From the NCBI GenBank assembly GCA_963813975.1, contig CAWFAP010000001.1:868001-932000 (forward strand): 64,000 nucleotides of DNA, written 5' to 3'. Position 1 is the first letter of the stretch, and every line of letters begins with the position of its first letter. The notes below the pieces were generated by a model. That model had not been told where the DNA came from. It saw only the letters and a program-made list of their open reading frames with translations, and made no database searches. The position numbers and the translations under genes are program-made. Source of the DNA: RYN-230 sp963813975. GTDB lineage: Bacteria > Actinomycetota > Actinomycetes > Streptosporangiales > Streptosporangiaceae. Shown one piece after another: positions 26,434-34,470 of the stretch.

Positions 26434-27117
26434 CTAGACCGCGTCGTGGGGGTGGTGGTGGCCGCCGGACAGCAGCGTGGCCAGCTCGTCCTCCACGTCC
26501 TCGCTCGTCACGAACAGCAGCTCGTCGCCGGTCTCCAGCGGGTCATCCTTGGCGGGCACCAGCACCCGGCCGTCCCGGAGGATGGCGACGAGCGCGGTGT
26601 CGGCCGGCCAGCTGATGTCCCCGATCCGCTGGCCGACCAGCGGCGCGTCGTCCGGCATGGTGAGCTCGACGAGGCTGGCGTCGCTCTGCCGGAACGTCAT
26701 CAGCCGGACCAGGTCACCGACGCTGACGGCCTCCTCAACCAGTGCCGACATGATCCGCGGGGTGGACACGGCGACGTCGACTCCCCACGACTCGTTGAAC
26801 AGCCACTCGTTGTTCGGGTGATTGATCCGGGCGACCACCCTGGGCACCCCGTACTCGGTCTTGGCCAGCAGCGAGATCACCAGGTTGGCCTTGTCATCGC
26901 CGGTCGCCGCGATGACCACGTTGCACCGCTCCAGCGACGCCTCGTCGAGCGAGGCGATCTCGCACGCGTCAGCGAGCAGCCATTCGGCGCGGGGCACGCT
27001 TTCCACCGCGATCGACCGCGGGTTCTTGTCGATCAGCAGGACCTCGTGCCCGTTGTCGAGCAGTTCGGCGGCGATGGAGCGGCCCACTGCCCCCGCTCCC
27101 GCGATGGCGACGCGCAT
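26434..27117 (-). CDS. TrkA family potassium uptake protein (second copy)
   Basis: The protein has 227 aa. The N-terminal Rossmann NAD-binding domain shows VAIAGAGAVGRSIAAELLDN with an acidic D after LLI (LLIDKNP). The C-terminal RCK_C domain is seen in MPDDAPLVGQRIGDI and DPLETGDELLFVTS. It acts as a peripheral cytoplasmic subunit that gates a potassium transporter. The ATG overlaps the upstream trkA stop by one base (TGATG), so the two proteins are produced together, like CeoB and CeoC. Confidence 0.92.
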   Translation of the reverse strand: MRVAIAGAGAVGRSIAAELLDNGHEVLLIDKNPRSIAVESVPRAEWLLADACEIASLDEASLERCNVVIAATGDDKANLVISLLAKTEYGVPRVVARINHPNNEWLFNESWGVDVAVSTPRIMSALVEEAVSVGDLVRLMTFRQSDASLVELTMPDDAPLVGQRIGDISWPADTALVAILRDGRVLVPAKDDPLETGDELLFVTSEDVEDELATLLSGGHHHPHDAV

Positions 27118-27797
27118 CAGCGGCCTCCCTTGGCCTTGCCACCGGGCGCCCGCGCGGTGAGCGCGGCCGAGATCCGTTCCAGATCTTCCTCCAGCGCGAT
27201 CACGTGCAGCACATCACCCTCCTGCAACACCGTCCCCGGGCTGGGCAGCACCACCTCGCCGAGGCGGGACAGGAAAGCGACCCGGATGCGGGCCGCCTCC
27301 TCCAGGGCGCTGGTCTTCTCACCTACCCAGTCCGCCGCGTAGGCGACCTCGGCGAGGACCACGGCGCCGGTGGGATCGCGCCAGAGCGGCTCACTGCCCT
27401 CCGGCAGCAGCCGGCGCAGCATCTGGTCCGCGGTCCACCGGACGGTCGCCACGGTCGGGATGCCGAGCCGCTGGTAGACCTCGGCCCGCCGCGGGTCGTA
27501 GATACGCGCCGCGACCCGCTTCACGCCGAAGGACTCCCGGGCGACCCGGGCGGCGATCACATTGGAGTTGTCACCGCTGCTCACCGCCGCGAACGCGTCC
27601 GCGTGCTCGATGCCCGCCTCGATCAGCACATTCTGGTCGAAGCCGATACCCGTCACCTTCTTGCCCTTGAACGGCGATCCCAGCTTGCGGAACGCGTCCC
27701 GGTCCTGATCGATGACGGCGACCGAGTGGCCCTGGTCCTCGAGGATGTGGGCCAGCGTCGAGCCGACCCGCCCGCATCCCATGATCACAATGTGCAC
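27117..27797 (-). CDS. TrkA family potassium uptake protein (first copy)
   Basis: The protein has 226 aa. RCK_N is IVIMGCGRVGSTLAHILEDQ with AVIDQDRDAFRKL, and the RCK_C tail is VVLPSPGTVLQEGDVLHVIA. It is paralogous to the next gene, and two tandem trkA genes are the standard arrangement near dut in actinobacteria. No membrane subunit (TrkH-like) is encoded in this window, so the partner must lie elsewhere. Confidence 0.92.
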   Translation of the reverse strand: MHIVIMGCGRVGSTLAHILEDQGHSVAVIDQDRDAFRKLGSPFKGKKVTGIGFDQNVLIEAGIEHADAFAAVSSGDNSNVIAARVARESFGVKRVAARIYDPRRAEVYQRLGIPTVATVRWTADQMLRRLLPEGSEPLWRDPTGAVVLAEVAYAADWVGEKTSALEEAARIRVAFLSRLGEVVLPSPGTVLQEGDVLHVIALEEDLERISAALTARAPGGKAKGGR

Positions 27798-27999
27798 GAC
27801 CGCCCCTTGCGTGAGTACAGTGCGTCTCCAGAGCTCGCGTCATTCAAGCTAACCCCGCTGCCGCTGCGCGCCACCAGCGGCGCCGGCTGTTCTACGCCGG
27901 CTGAATAATGCTCACAGTGGCCCGCCAACGGTATTCCCTGTCCTGAGTTGGTGAGACGGCCGGTCACGATACTCGACCCGACTGAACACGAGGTGCGGC

Positions 28000-29403
28000 G
28001 TGGAACCTGCCCGGCAGACTGGCGGGGAATCGCTCGAACTCCTGGTCGGCGAGGTAGCGCAGGGCGGCTGGTGCGTGGCCCGGGAGCCTGGCGGGCGCGT
28101 CGTCCTGGTCCGGCACACGCTGCCGGGGGAACGGGTGCAGGCCCGGCTGACCGAGTCCACCGCCCGGCTCGCCCGGGCCGAGGCCACCGCGATCCTGGAG
28201 GCCTCGCCCGACCGGGTCGAGCCGCCGTGCCCGCACGCCCACCCGGGCGGCTGCGGCGGATGCGACTGGCAGCACGCCAGCCTGCCCGCGCAGCGGCGGC
28301 TCAAGGCCGCGGTCATCGCCCAGCAGCTGCGCCGGATCGCCGGACTGGACCGCGAGGTGACCGTCGAGCCGCTGCCCGGGGACGAGGATGGCCTGGGCTG
28401 GCGGACCCGGGTCCGCTTCGCGGTGCGCGCCGGCGGCCTGGCCGGCCTGCGCCGGCACCGCTCCCACGAGATCATCGACGTTGGGACCTGCCCGATCGCG
28501 CACCCCCTGGTCAACGAGGCCGGGATCACCGAGGGCCGCTGGCCGGGAGCGGAGTCGGTGTCCGCGGTGACCTCGCCCGACCCCGGCGAGCGGGCCGTCG
28601 TGGTCACCCCGGCCCGGACCCCGCACCGCCGCCGGCCCGCGGGCCGGGCGGCGGCCCGGGCCGGCCGCGTGCACAGCGAGCCGGCCGTCCGCTCGGCCGG
28701 CGACCCGGGGCGCCGGGAGCCGGGCGGCCGGGCAGCTGGCCCGGACGCCTGGGCCGCCCAGGTGGAGGACCCGGTCCTGGTGGCCGGGGGCGGCGCGGCC
28801 GGGCTGACCGCGCTGCGCGGCGGCCCGTTCCTGCACCGGACCGCCGCCGGCCGGACCTGGCGGACCAGTGCGGGCGTGTTCTGGCAGGTGCACCCCGCCG
28901 CGGCGGATGTGCTGGCCGGCCTGGTCCGCGAGATCCTAGGCCCGCAGCCCGGGGATGTGGCGCTGGACCTGTACTGCGGCGCCGGGCTGTTCGCGGGTGT
29001 CCTGGCCAGTGCGGTCGGGCCGTCCGGGACGGTGATCGGCATCGAGTCCGACCGGGCCGCGGTCCGCGATGCCCGGCACAACCTGCGGGACACCCCCTGG
29101 GCCCGGATCCACCGGGGGGACGCCGCCGAGGTCCTCGGTCACGCCGGCTGGGACCAGGCCGGCCTCGCGGTACTCGACCCGCCCCGGACGGGCGTGGCCC
29201 GCCCGGCCCTGGACCAGCTGCTGCGCCCGGGCACCGCGCTGCGCCGGGTCGCCTACGTGTCCTGCGACCCGGCCACGCTGGCCCGTGACATCGCGGTGTT
29301 CGCGGCGGCTGGCTGGGAACTCGGCGCGCTCCGCGCGTTCGACGCCTTTCCCATGACCCATCACGTGGAGTGCGTCGCGACGCTCACCCGGCCAGGGGAT
29401 TAA
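28000..29403 (+). CDS. Class I SAM RNA methyltransferase, TrmA/RlmD-like with TRAM domain
   Basis: The protein has 467 aa. The N-terminal TRAM-like beta-barrel (LLVGEVAQGGWCVAREPGGR) is followed by a cysteine cluster CPHAHPGGCGGCDWQH that should hold a 4Fe-4S cluster. The methyltransferase part has DLYCGAGLFAGVLA for SAM binding, LAVLDPPRTGVARPAL and the catalytic-Cys motif YVSCDPATLARD, near HHVE at the end. These enzymes make m5U in tRNA or rRNA. A low-complexity Arg/Ala-rich insert lies near residues 205-250. Start GTG 28000 follows GAGG. Confidence 0.92.
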   Translation: MEPARQTGGESLELLVGEVAQGGWCVAREPGGRVVLVRHTLPGERVQARLTESTARLARAEATAILEASPDRVEPPCPHAHPGGCGGCDWQHASLPAQRRLKAAVIAQQLRRIAGLDREVTVEPLPGDEDGLGWRTRVRFAVRAGGLAGLRRHRSHEIIDVGTCPIAHPLVNEAGITEGRWPGAESVSAVTSPDPGERAVVVTPARTPHRRRPAGRAAARAGRVHSEPAVRSAGDPGRREPGGRAAGPDAWAAQVEDPVLVAGGGAAGLTALRGGPFLHRTAAGRTWRTSAGVFWQVHPAAADVLAGLVREILGPQPGDVALDLYCGAGLFAGVLASAVGPSGTVIGIESDRAAVRDARHNLRDTPWARIHRGDAAEVLGHAGWDQAGLAVLDPPRTGVARPALDQLLRPGTALRRVAYVSCDPATLARDIAVFAAAGWELGALRAFDAFPMTHHVECVATLTRPGD

Positions 29404-29975
29404 CCCGGCTGCTGCCGGAGGACCGCCTCGGCCTCGATCTCGATCTGGATCCTCTCGCTCACCATCACCCCGCCGCTGCCGGGCACCGGAGCGTTGAAGG
29501 TGATCCCGAACTCGGTCCGGTCGATCTCTCCCTGGGCCGAGAACCCGGCCCGGGTACCGCCGTAGGGATCCGGCCCGAACCCGTTGACCTCCACGGTCAG
29601 GGTGACCGGCCGGGTCACCCCGCGGATCGTCAGCTCCCCGTCCACCAGGAACGAGTCCTGGCCCCCGGTCGGCCGGATGCCGGTCGAGCGATACGTCATC
29701 GCCGGGTGGGTGGCGGCGTCGAAGAAGTTCTCCGATCGCAGGTCGTTGTCGCGCGTCTCGTTGCCGGTGTCCACCGACGGCAGGTCGATGGTGGCGGTCG
29801 CCCAGGACTCCAGCGGGTTCGGGGCCGTCACGACCTGGGCCTCGAACGTGGTAAAGCGGCCGCGGACCTTGCTCACCATGAGGTGGCGGGCCACGAAGCC
29901 GATGGTGGAGTGGACGGGGTCGAGATCCCATGTTCCGGCGATATAGCCGGGAATCTCCACGGCCGGGGATGTCAT
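29400..29975 (-). CDS. YceI family protein
   Basis: The protein has 191 aa. It begins with the family signature AGTWDLDPVHSTIGFVARHL and continues with VKGR-type residues (KVRGRFTTFEAQV), GNETRDNDLRSENFFDAATH and GELTIRGVTRPVTLTVEV, all typical of the lipocalin-like YceI barrel that binds polyisoprenoid or amphiphilic ligands. There is no signal peptide, so it is cytoplasmic. It starts at ATG 29975 and overlaps the RNA methyltransferase gene by 4 bases, tail to tail. Confidence 0.93.
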   Translation of the reverse strand: MTSPAVEIPGYIAGTWDLDPVHSTIGFVARHLMVSKVRGRFTTFEAQVVTAPNPLESWATATIDLPSVDTGNETRDNDLRSENFFDAATHPAMTYRSTGIRPTGGQDSFLVDGELTIRGVTRPVTLTVEVNGFGPDPYGGTRAGFSAQGEIDRTEFGITFNAPVPGSGGVMVSERIQIEIEAEAVLRQQPG

Positions 29976-30091
29976 CGTCGATCCTCCCGGGTGCGGGAGC
30001 CGGTCCTTTATCCGACGATAACTCCGGGCCTGCGCGGCGGCCCGGCGGATCCCGCTCAGGACCCGCCGGGCCACGTGCCCCCGTCCGGCTG

Positions 30092-31028
30092 TCAGCCCGT
30101 GGCCCACCCCGCCGGAGGCGGCACCTGCTGGTAGCCGGCCGGGACCGTCACCGTGAGGTGAGCCAGGTTGGCTGGGGTGGCGGCCAGCCAGCTGAAGTCG
30201 CTCTGACCGGGTGCTCCGCCTATGTCCTGCGCCAGGCGGACCGGAAGGTAGGTGCGCGGGTTGACCCACAGGGTGAGCGTGCCCTGCTTGCTGACGATCT
30301 TGATCGCGTTCACGCCGTCGAACCGTCTGCCGGCCAGTCACCCGGTACTCACCGCAGTTGAGCTGGTGCTGGATGAAGGCTGCCCAGCCGGCGCCCACCG
30401 GGATCTGGATCCGCGGGCCGCAGTTGATCGGGCGCTTCCCGCTCACCGCCGGGTGCACGGCCAGCGCTTCCTGCCACCAGGTCCGGGTGCTGTCATCGAC
30501 CGCGATGCTGTGTCCCGGCCGTCCCAGGGGGAACTTCGCGCCCAGTTCGTAGACCCGGTGCCCGGCCGGGCTGTAGGCCTCCATCCTCGCCTGGCCGCGG
30601 TACATCCACATCTGCGTCGAGCCGACACTCCATGGTGAGCTCGTCCCGGGCTGCCGGGCAGGCAGCACGACGAACGGCCCGACCGGCTTGAGGACCATGC
30701 CGGGCTGATACACGTCGCGGACGTGGGCGACGAGGTTGCGCTGGCCCGGCCCGGCCAGCGCGTGCTCGACGTGGCTGACCACATAGGCGGTGTAGGTGGC
30801 CTGGGCGGGCGTTGGGCCAGCTGAGCCGAAGGCCCCCATGACCCCCGCTACGGCCACCGCGGTGGCGGCCACCGCGGTCCCTGTCCCGGCCGCCGCCATG
30901 GCCCGGGCCCTGGCCCGGCGCTGGTGCTGGTGCCGGTACGCCTTGACCGCGAGCCCCGGCGGGACCCGCACGTCGCCGGTGAATCGCTGCATCGCCCCGC
31001 GCAGCCGCTCCTCGAGTTCCGTGCTCAT
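30092..31028 (-). pseudogene. Membrane-anchored partner of a SigE-type sigma factor, frameshifted
   Basis: ATG 31028 overlaps the sigma factor stop by ATGA. The first 230 or so codons encode MSTELEERLRGAMQRFTGDV, a basic stretch, one membrane helix (GTAVAATAVAVAGVMGAFGS) and an extracytoplasmic domain with YELGAKFPLGRPGHS and WWQEALAVHPAVSG. After NCGEYRVTGR the frame breaks. The true continuation RFDGVNAIKIVSKQGTLTL to QQVPPPAGWATG is in the next frame and ends at 30092. An extra T (plus strand) near 30326 explains it, and 937 nt is 312 codons plus one base. Function is unknown; co-translation with the sigma factor suggests a regulator or target. Confidence 0.78.
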
Positions 31029-31558
31029 CGTGCCTTCCCTTCAGCCAGATCGTTCTCCGCGCCGGACGCGGTCTCGCTCAGCTCACGCAGCCTGCGCAGC
31101 CCCCGTGAGGCGGAGGCCTTCACCGAGCCCACCGAGCAGCCCAGGACCTCGGCCGCTTCCGCCTCGCTCAACTGCTCCCAGTACCGGGCCACGATGACCG
31201 CCCGCTGCCGCGGCGGCAGCTGCATCAGCAGCCGGATCAGCGCATCCCGCGTCTCTAGCGCCGCGGTGCCGTCCGCCACCGAGGTGGCCATGCCGCTCTG
31301 CAGCAGCCGCAGCCGCCCCCGCCACGCGCGCTGCTGCCGCCAGCCGTCGGCGGCCAGGTTGTACAGCGTCCGGCGCAGGTAGCCCTCCGGATCCCCCTCG
31401 ATCCGGTGCCAGTGGCGCAGCAGCCGCTCCAGCCCGGCCTGGAGCAGGTCCTCGCCCGCGTCCTTGCTGCCGGTGAGCAGCACCGCGGTGCGCAGCAGCG
31501 GCTGGCCCCGCTCGGCCAGGAACGACTCCAGGCTGGCGACGGCCGGGTCGTGCTCCAT
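31025..31558 (-). CDS. SigE-family ECF RNA polymerase sigma factor
   Basis: The protein has 177 aa. Region 2 is seen as LLRTAVLLTGSKDAGEDLLQ and RLLRHWHRIEGDPEGYLRRT, region 4 as LPPRQRAVIVARYWEQLSEA and EVLGCSVGSVKASASRGLRR. The RTAVLLTG start and short length fit the actinobacterial SigE subfamily. It directs RNA polymerase to a small stress or envelope regulon. The next gene overlaps by ATGA and is a probable membrane partner. Confidence 0.92.
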   Translation of the reverse strand: MEHDPAVASLESFLAERGQPLLRTAVLLTGSKDAGEDLLQAGLERLLRHWHRIEGDPEGYLRRTLYNLAADGWRQQRAWRGRLRLLQSGMATSVADGTAALETRDALIRLLMQLPPRQRAVIVARYWEQLSEAEAAEVLGCSVGSVKASASRGLRRLRELSETASGAENDLAEGKAR

Positions 31559-31709
31559 GTCACCAGCTCCCTTCTGTCGTCAACCAAGTACGAGGCAGCC
31601 GCCCCCAAGGTTGACAGCGATCCGGGCGGCCTGAGCGGGCCGGGACTCGGCCGGGCCCAGAAGCAGACGTGGCCGCACCCGGCGCGGGGCAGTGCGCAAG
31701 GATGGATCC

Positions 31710-32642
31710 ATGCAACTTCGGATCATGACCGAACCACAACAGGGCGCAGACTACGGCCGGCTGCTGGCGGTGGCGCGGGCCACCGAGCAACTGGGCTTCG
31801 ACGCGTTCTTCCGGTCCGATCACTACCTGGGCATGGGGGAGGGTGACGGGCTGCCCGGCCCGACCGACGCCTGGCTGACCCTGGCCGGCCTGGCCCTCCA
31901 GACCTCGCGGATCAAGCTGGGCACGCTGGTGAGCCCCATCACGTTCCGCTATCCCGGACCGCTCGCGGTCTCGGTGGCCCAGGTGGACGACATGAGCGGC
32001 GGCCGGGTGGAGCTGGGTATCGGGGCCGGCTGGTACCAGGCCGAGCACGCCGCCTACGCCATCCCGTTCCCGGACACGGCTGAGCGGTTCGACCGGCTCG
32101 AAGAGCAGCTCGCGATCATCACCGGCCTGTGGGACGTGCCCGGCGGCGAGCGGTTTTCGTTCGCGGGGAAGTTTTACTCGGTCACCGACTCACCCGGGCT
32201 GCCCAAGCCGGTCCAGCGTCCGCACCCGCCGATCGTCATCGGCGGCCGGGGGCCGCGCCGGACTCCGCGGCTCGCCGCGCGGTACGCCGACGAGTACAAC
32301 GCGCAGTTCGCCAGCGTCGAGGACACCCGGGCTGCGTATGGCCGGGTCCGCGAGGCCTGCCAGGCGGCGGGCCGGGATCCCGGCACCCTCATCTACTCGG
32401 CCGCGCACACCGTCTGCTGCGGGCGGGACGAGGCCGAGCTGGCCCGCCGCGCGGAGGCGATCGGCTGGGATCTGGCCACCCAGCGCGCCGACGGGCTGGT
32501 CGGCACCCCAGAGGAGATCGTCGACCGGATCGGGACGTTTGCCGGGCTCGGCGCGACGCGGCTGTACCTCCAGGTGATGGACCTCCACGACCTGGACCAC
32601 CTCGAGCTGATCGCCTCCGAGGTCCTGCCCCAGGTCCGCTGA
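31710..32642 (+). CDS. LLM class F420-dependent oxidoreductase
   Basis: The protein has 310 aa and is a luciferase-like TIM barrel. LRIMTEPQQGADYGRLLAVA and FDAFFRSDHYLGMGEGDG near the N-terminus, SGGRVELGIGAGWYQAEH and HPPIVIGGRGPRRTPRLAA are typical of a subfamily with F420 as cofactor. The substrate is unknown. Start ATG 31710 is preceded by AAGGA; an upstream in-frame GTG at 31692 is less well placed. It is divergent from the sigma factor. Confidence 0.88.
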   Translation: MQLRIMTEPQQGADYGRLLAVARATEQLGFDAFFRSDHYLGMGEGDGLPGPTDAWLTLAGLALQTSRIKLGTLVSPITFRYPGPLAVSVAQVDDMSGGRVELGIGAGWYQAEHAAYAIPFPDTAERFDRLEEQLAIITGLWDVPGGERFSFAGKFYSVTDSPGLPKPVQRPHPPIVIGGRGPRRTPRLAARYADEYNAQFASVEDTRAAYGRVREACQAAGRDPGTLIYSAAHTVCCGRDEAELARRAEAIGWDLATQRADGLVGTPEEIVDRIGTFAGLGATRLYLQVMDLHDLDHLELIASEVLPQVR

Positions 32643-32680
32643 CCCCGCCCCCCGGGCCGGGCCGGGCCGCCGCACCCGGG

Positions 32681-33232
32681 CTAGGACGTCGGCACCCAGA
32701 AGCGCAGCTCAGTGCCGCGCTTGTCCTCCAGCACGCCGCCGTTGGCCTCGATCACCAGGCGCGACCCGGTGTTGGACTCGTCGCAGGTGACCAGGGCCGG
32801 GTCGATGCCCAGCCCGCGGGCGAGCGGCAGCGCGGCGGCCAGCATGGCCGTGGCGTGCCCTCGGCGGCGGGCCGACGGCTTCACGTCATAGCCGATGTGC
32901 CCGCCCAGATCGGTGAGCCGGGGCGTGAGCCAGTGCCGGATGGCGAGCCGGCCCAGGTACTCATCCCCGTCCACCCACCACAATGTCGTTGACGGCACGT
33001 ACCCGGGACGGCGGGGGGCGTCCTGCCGGGCCTGGTCCCGCAGGTAGCTCACGTAGGCCGCGAAGCGCTCCGGGTCCTGCCAGTCCAGCCCGAACTCACG
33101 GATCTCCCGGCCGAGCATGGTGTCGTCCGTACCCGAGCCGCGCCCCTCGGCCCGGAATTCCTCCATGGCGCCGATGAACGAGAGCCGGACGCGGGACGTC
33201 GGCGGGCTGAAGCCGGGCATGGCCTCACTCAT
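32681..33232 (-). CDS. GNAT family acetyltransferase
   Basis: From ATG 33232 the protein has 183 aa. The acetyl-CoA site is GGHIGYDVKPSARRRGHATA (the R/Q-x-x-G-x-G/A-type loop), followed by ALVTCDESNTGSRLVIEANG and EDKRGTELRFWV at the end, the typical GNAT C-terminus. A longer in-frame start at 33340 would add a GIRL-repeat segment encoded by a 15-bp tandem repeat, which I judge non-coding. The substrate is unknown. Confidence 0.85.
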   Translation of the reverse strand: MSEAMPGFSPPTSRVRLSFIGAMEEFRAEGRGSGTDDTMLGREIREFGLDWQDPERFAAYVSYLRDQARQDAPRRPGYVPSTTLWWVDGDEYLGRLAIRHWLTPRLTDLGGHIGYDVKPSARRRGHATAMLAAALPLARGLGIDPALVTCDESNTGSRLVIEANGGVLEDKRGTELRFWVPTS

Positions 33233-33256
33233 ACCGGGTACCGTGCGGCCCCGCAG

Positions 33257-33327
33257 CCGGATGCCGTGTAACCGGATGCCGGGCAGCCGGATGCCGCGGG
33301 GCCGGATTCCAGGCCGCCCGGATGCGG
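33257..33327. repeat. 15-bp tandem repeat upstream of the acetyltransferase
   Basis: CCGGATGCC recurs with a 15-base period at 33257, 33272 and 33287, and with single changes at 33302 and about 33318, giving nearly five units. It lies just upstream of the acetyltransferase start on the minus strand. If translated it would give GIRLP/GIRLH/GIRLR pentapeptides. Confidence 0.8.
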
Positions 33328-33478
33328 AAGTGACGGTCATCGCCCATTCAGAGTCCGTTCAGAAACAACCCCCAGCGCGGCGGCAGGGTGCGGGAGGATC
33401 GTCCACGTCGGCTGGGGCGACGTGGGCCCTCCATCAGCATTCGCGTCAGCGCTATTCCAGCGTAACCAGGAGGCATCC

Positions 33479-34207
33479 ATGGTGTCGTCACGTGGCCCGT
33501 GGCGCTGGCTGAGATGGGTGATCGCGGCCGTGGTCGTGGTCGCCGTGCTCGCGGTGGCCGGGCCGTACGTCTTCTTTCATTTCATCGAGGGCAACGGCCC
33601 CGCGCCGCTCAGCCTCAAGGCGAGCGCCAGCGCCTCGGGCTCCCAGAGCGCCAGCGCCGTGTCCACCCAGGGGAGCTCCGGGGCGGTGGCCGGCAGCTGG
33701 ACGGTGGGCTCCGGCTCGCGGGTCGGCTACCGGGTCAACGAGGTCCTGGGCGGCCAGTCGCACACGGCCGTGGGCCGCAGCAGCTCGGTGACCGGGCACA
33801 TGGTGATCAAGGGCACCACCGTGAAGACGGCCAGCTTCTCGGTCAGGATGTCTACCATCCATACCGACTCGGCCCAGCGGGACTCACAGTTCGACGGCCG
33901 GATCATGGATGTGGCCACGTACCCGACCGGCACGTTCGCGCTCGCCAAGCCGATCGCACTGGCGCCCGTGCCCGTGGCGGGGACGATCAAGACCTACAGC
34001 GCGACCGGGAACCTCACGCTGCACGGCCAGACCCGGGTGGTCACGTTCCCGCTCAAGGCAGAGCGGACCGGGAGCGGCATCGAGGTCCAGGGAGCGATCC
34101 CGGTGCCGTTCTCGAAGTGGGGCATCCCGAACCCCTCCTTCACCGGGTTCGTCACCACGCAGAACCACGGGATCATGGAGTTCCTGCTCGATTTCCGGCC
34201 CGCCTGA
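33479..34207 (+). CDS. Membrane-anchored YceI-like protein
   Basis: The protein has 242 aa. AGGAGG at 33468-33473 fixes ATG 33479. A single N-terminal helix (VIAAVVVVAVLAVAGPYVFF) is followed by an Ala/Ser-rich spacer and a YceI barrel outside the membrane (GSWTVGSGSRVGYRVNEVLG, RDSQFDGRIMDVATYPTGTF, GNLTLHGQTRVVTFPLKAER, FSKWGIPNPSF). It differs from the cytoplasmic paralogue at 29400 by this anchor. A strong terminator follows. Confidence 0.9.
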   Translation: MVSSRGPWRWLRWVIAAVVVVAVLAVAGPYVFFHFIEGNGPAPLSLKASASASGSQSASAVSTQGSSGAVAGSWTVGSGSRVGYRVNEVLGGQSHTAVGRSSSVTGHMVIKGTTVKTASFSVRMSTIHTDSAQRDSQFDGRIMDVATYPTGTFALAKPIALAPVPVAGTIKTYSATGNLTLHGQTRVVTFPLKAERTGSGIEVQGAIPVPFSKWGIPNPSFTGFVTTQNHGIMEFLLDFRPA

Positions 34208-34232
34208 CCCACCCGGCGCCGCCTGATCCTCC

Positions 34233-34270
34233 AGCGCACCGCAGGTCACCGATCCCTGCGGTGCGCTTTT
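34233..34270 (+). terminator. Rho-independent terminator
   Basis: GCGCACCGCAGG at 34234-34245 pairs perfectly with CCTGCGGTGCGC at 34255-34266 around a 9-base loop and is followed by TTTT. It lies 26 bases after the YceI-like gene stop and closes that transcription unit. It is the clearest intrinsic terminator in the window. Confidence 0.9.
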
Positions 34271-34305
34271 CCTGGCGGCCCGGCCGCACCCCCCAGGCGC
34301 CACCC

Positions 34306-34333
34306 TTGACATCGCGTCCCTGGGCGGGATGAT
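34306..34333 (+). promoter_or_regulatory. Candidate promoter of the GH2 gene
   Basis: TTGACA at 34306-34311 is followed after 16 bases by GATGAT at 34328-34333, a fair match to a vegetative actinobacterial promoter. It lies about 140 bases before the GH2 start, immediately after the terminator of the preceding gene. No clear operator repeat was seen in the leader. Confidence 0.45.
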
Positions 34334-34470
34334 GTGTGTCGATTTGGTTGGACTCGTTCAGTCAGCACCAGAAAATGTTTGACCTTGGTGTTACCGGCGG
34401 CGACCGGAGTGCGCGCTGGCGCCGCGTGAGTATCACCATCACCAGGTGGATCGGGCGAAACGAGGACGTT

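Noticed and set aside
29400..31028. A single 542-aa protein joining the SigE partner and YceI
   Set aside because: The middle is Arg/Gln-rich nonsense produced by a frameshift; the true C-terminus of the partner and the separate YceI start at 29975 explain it better.
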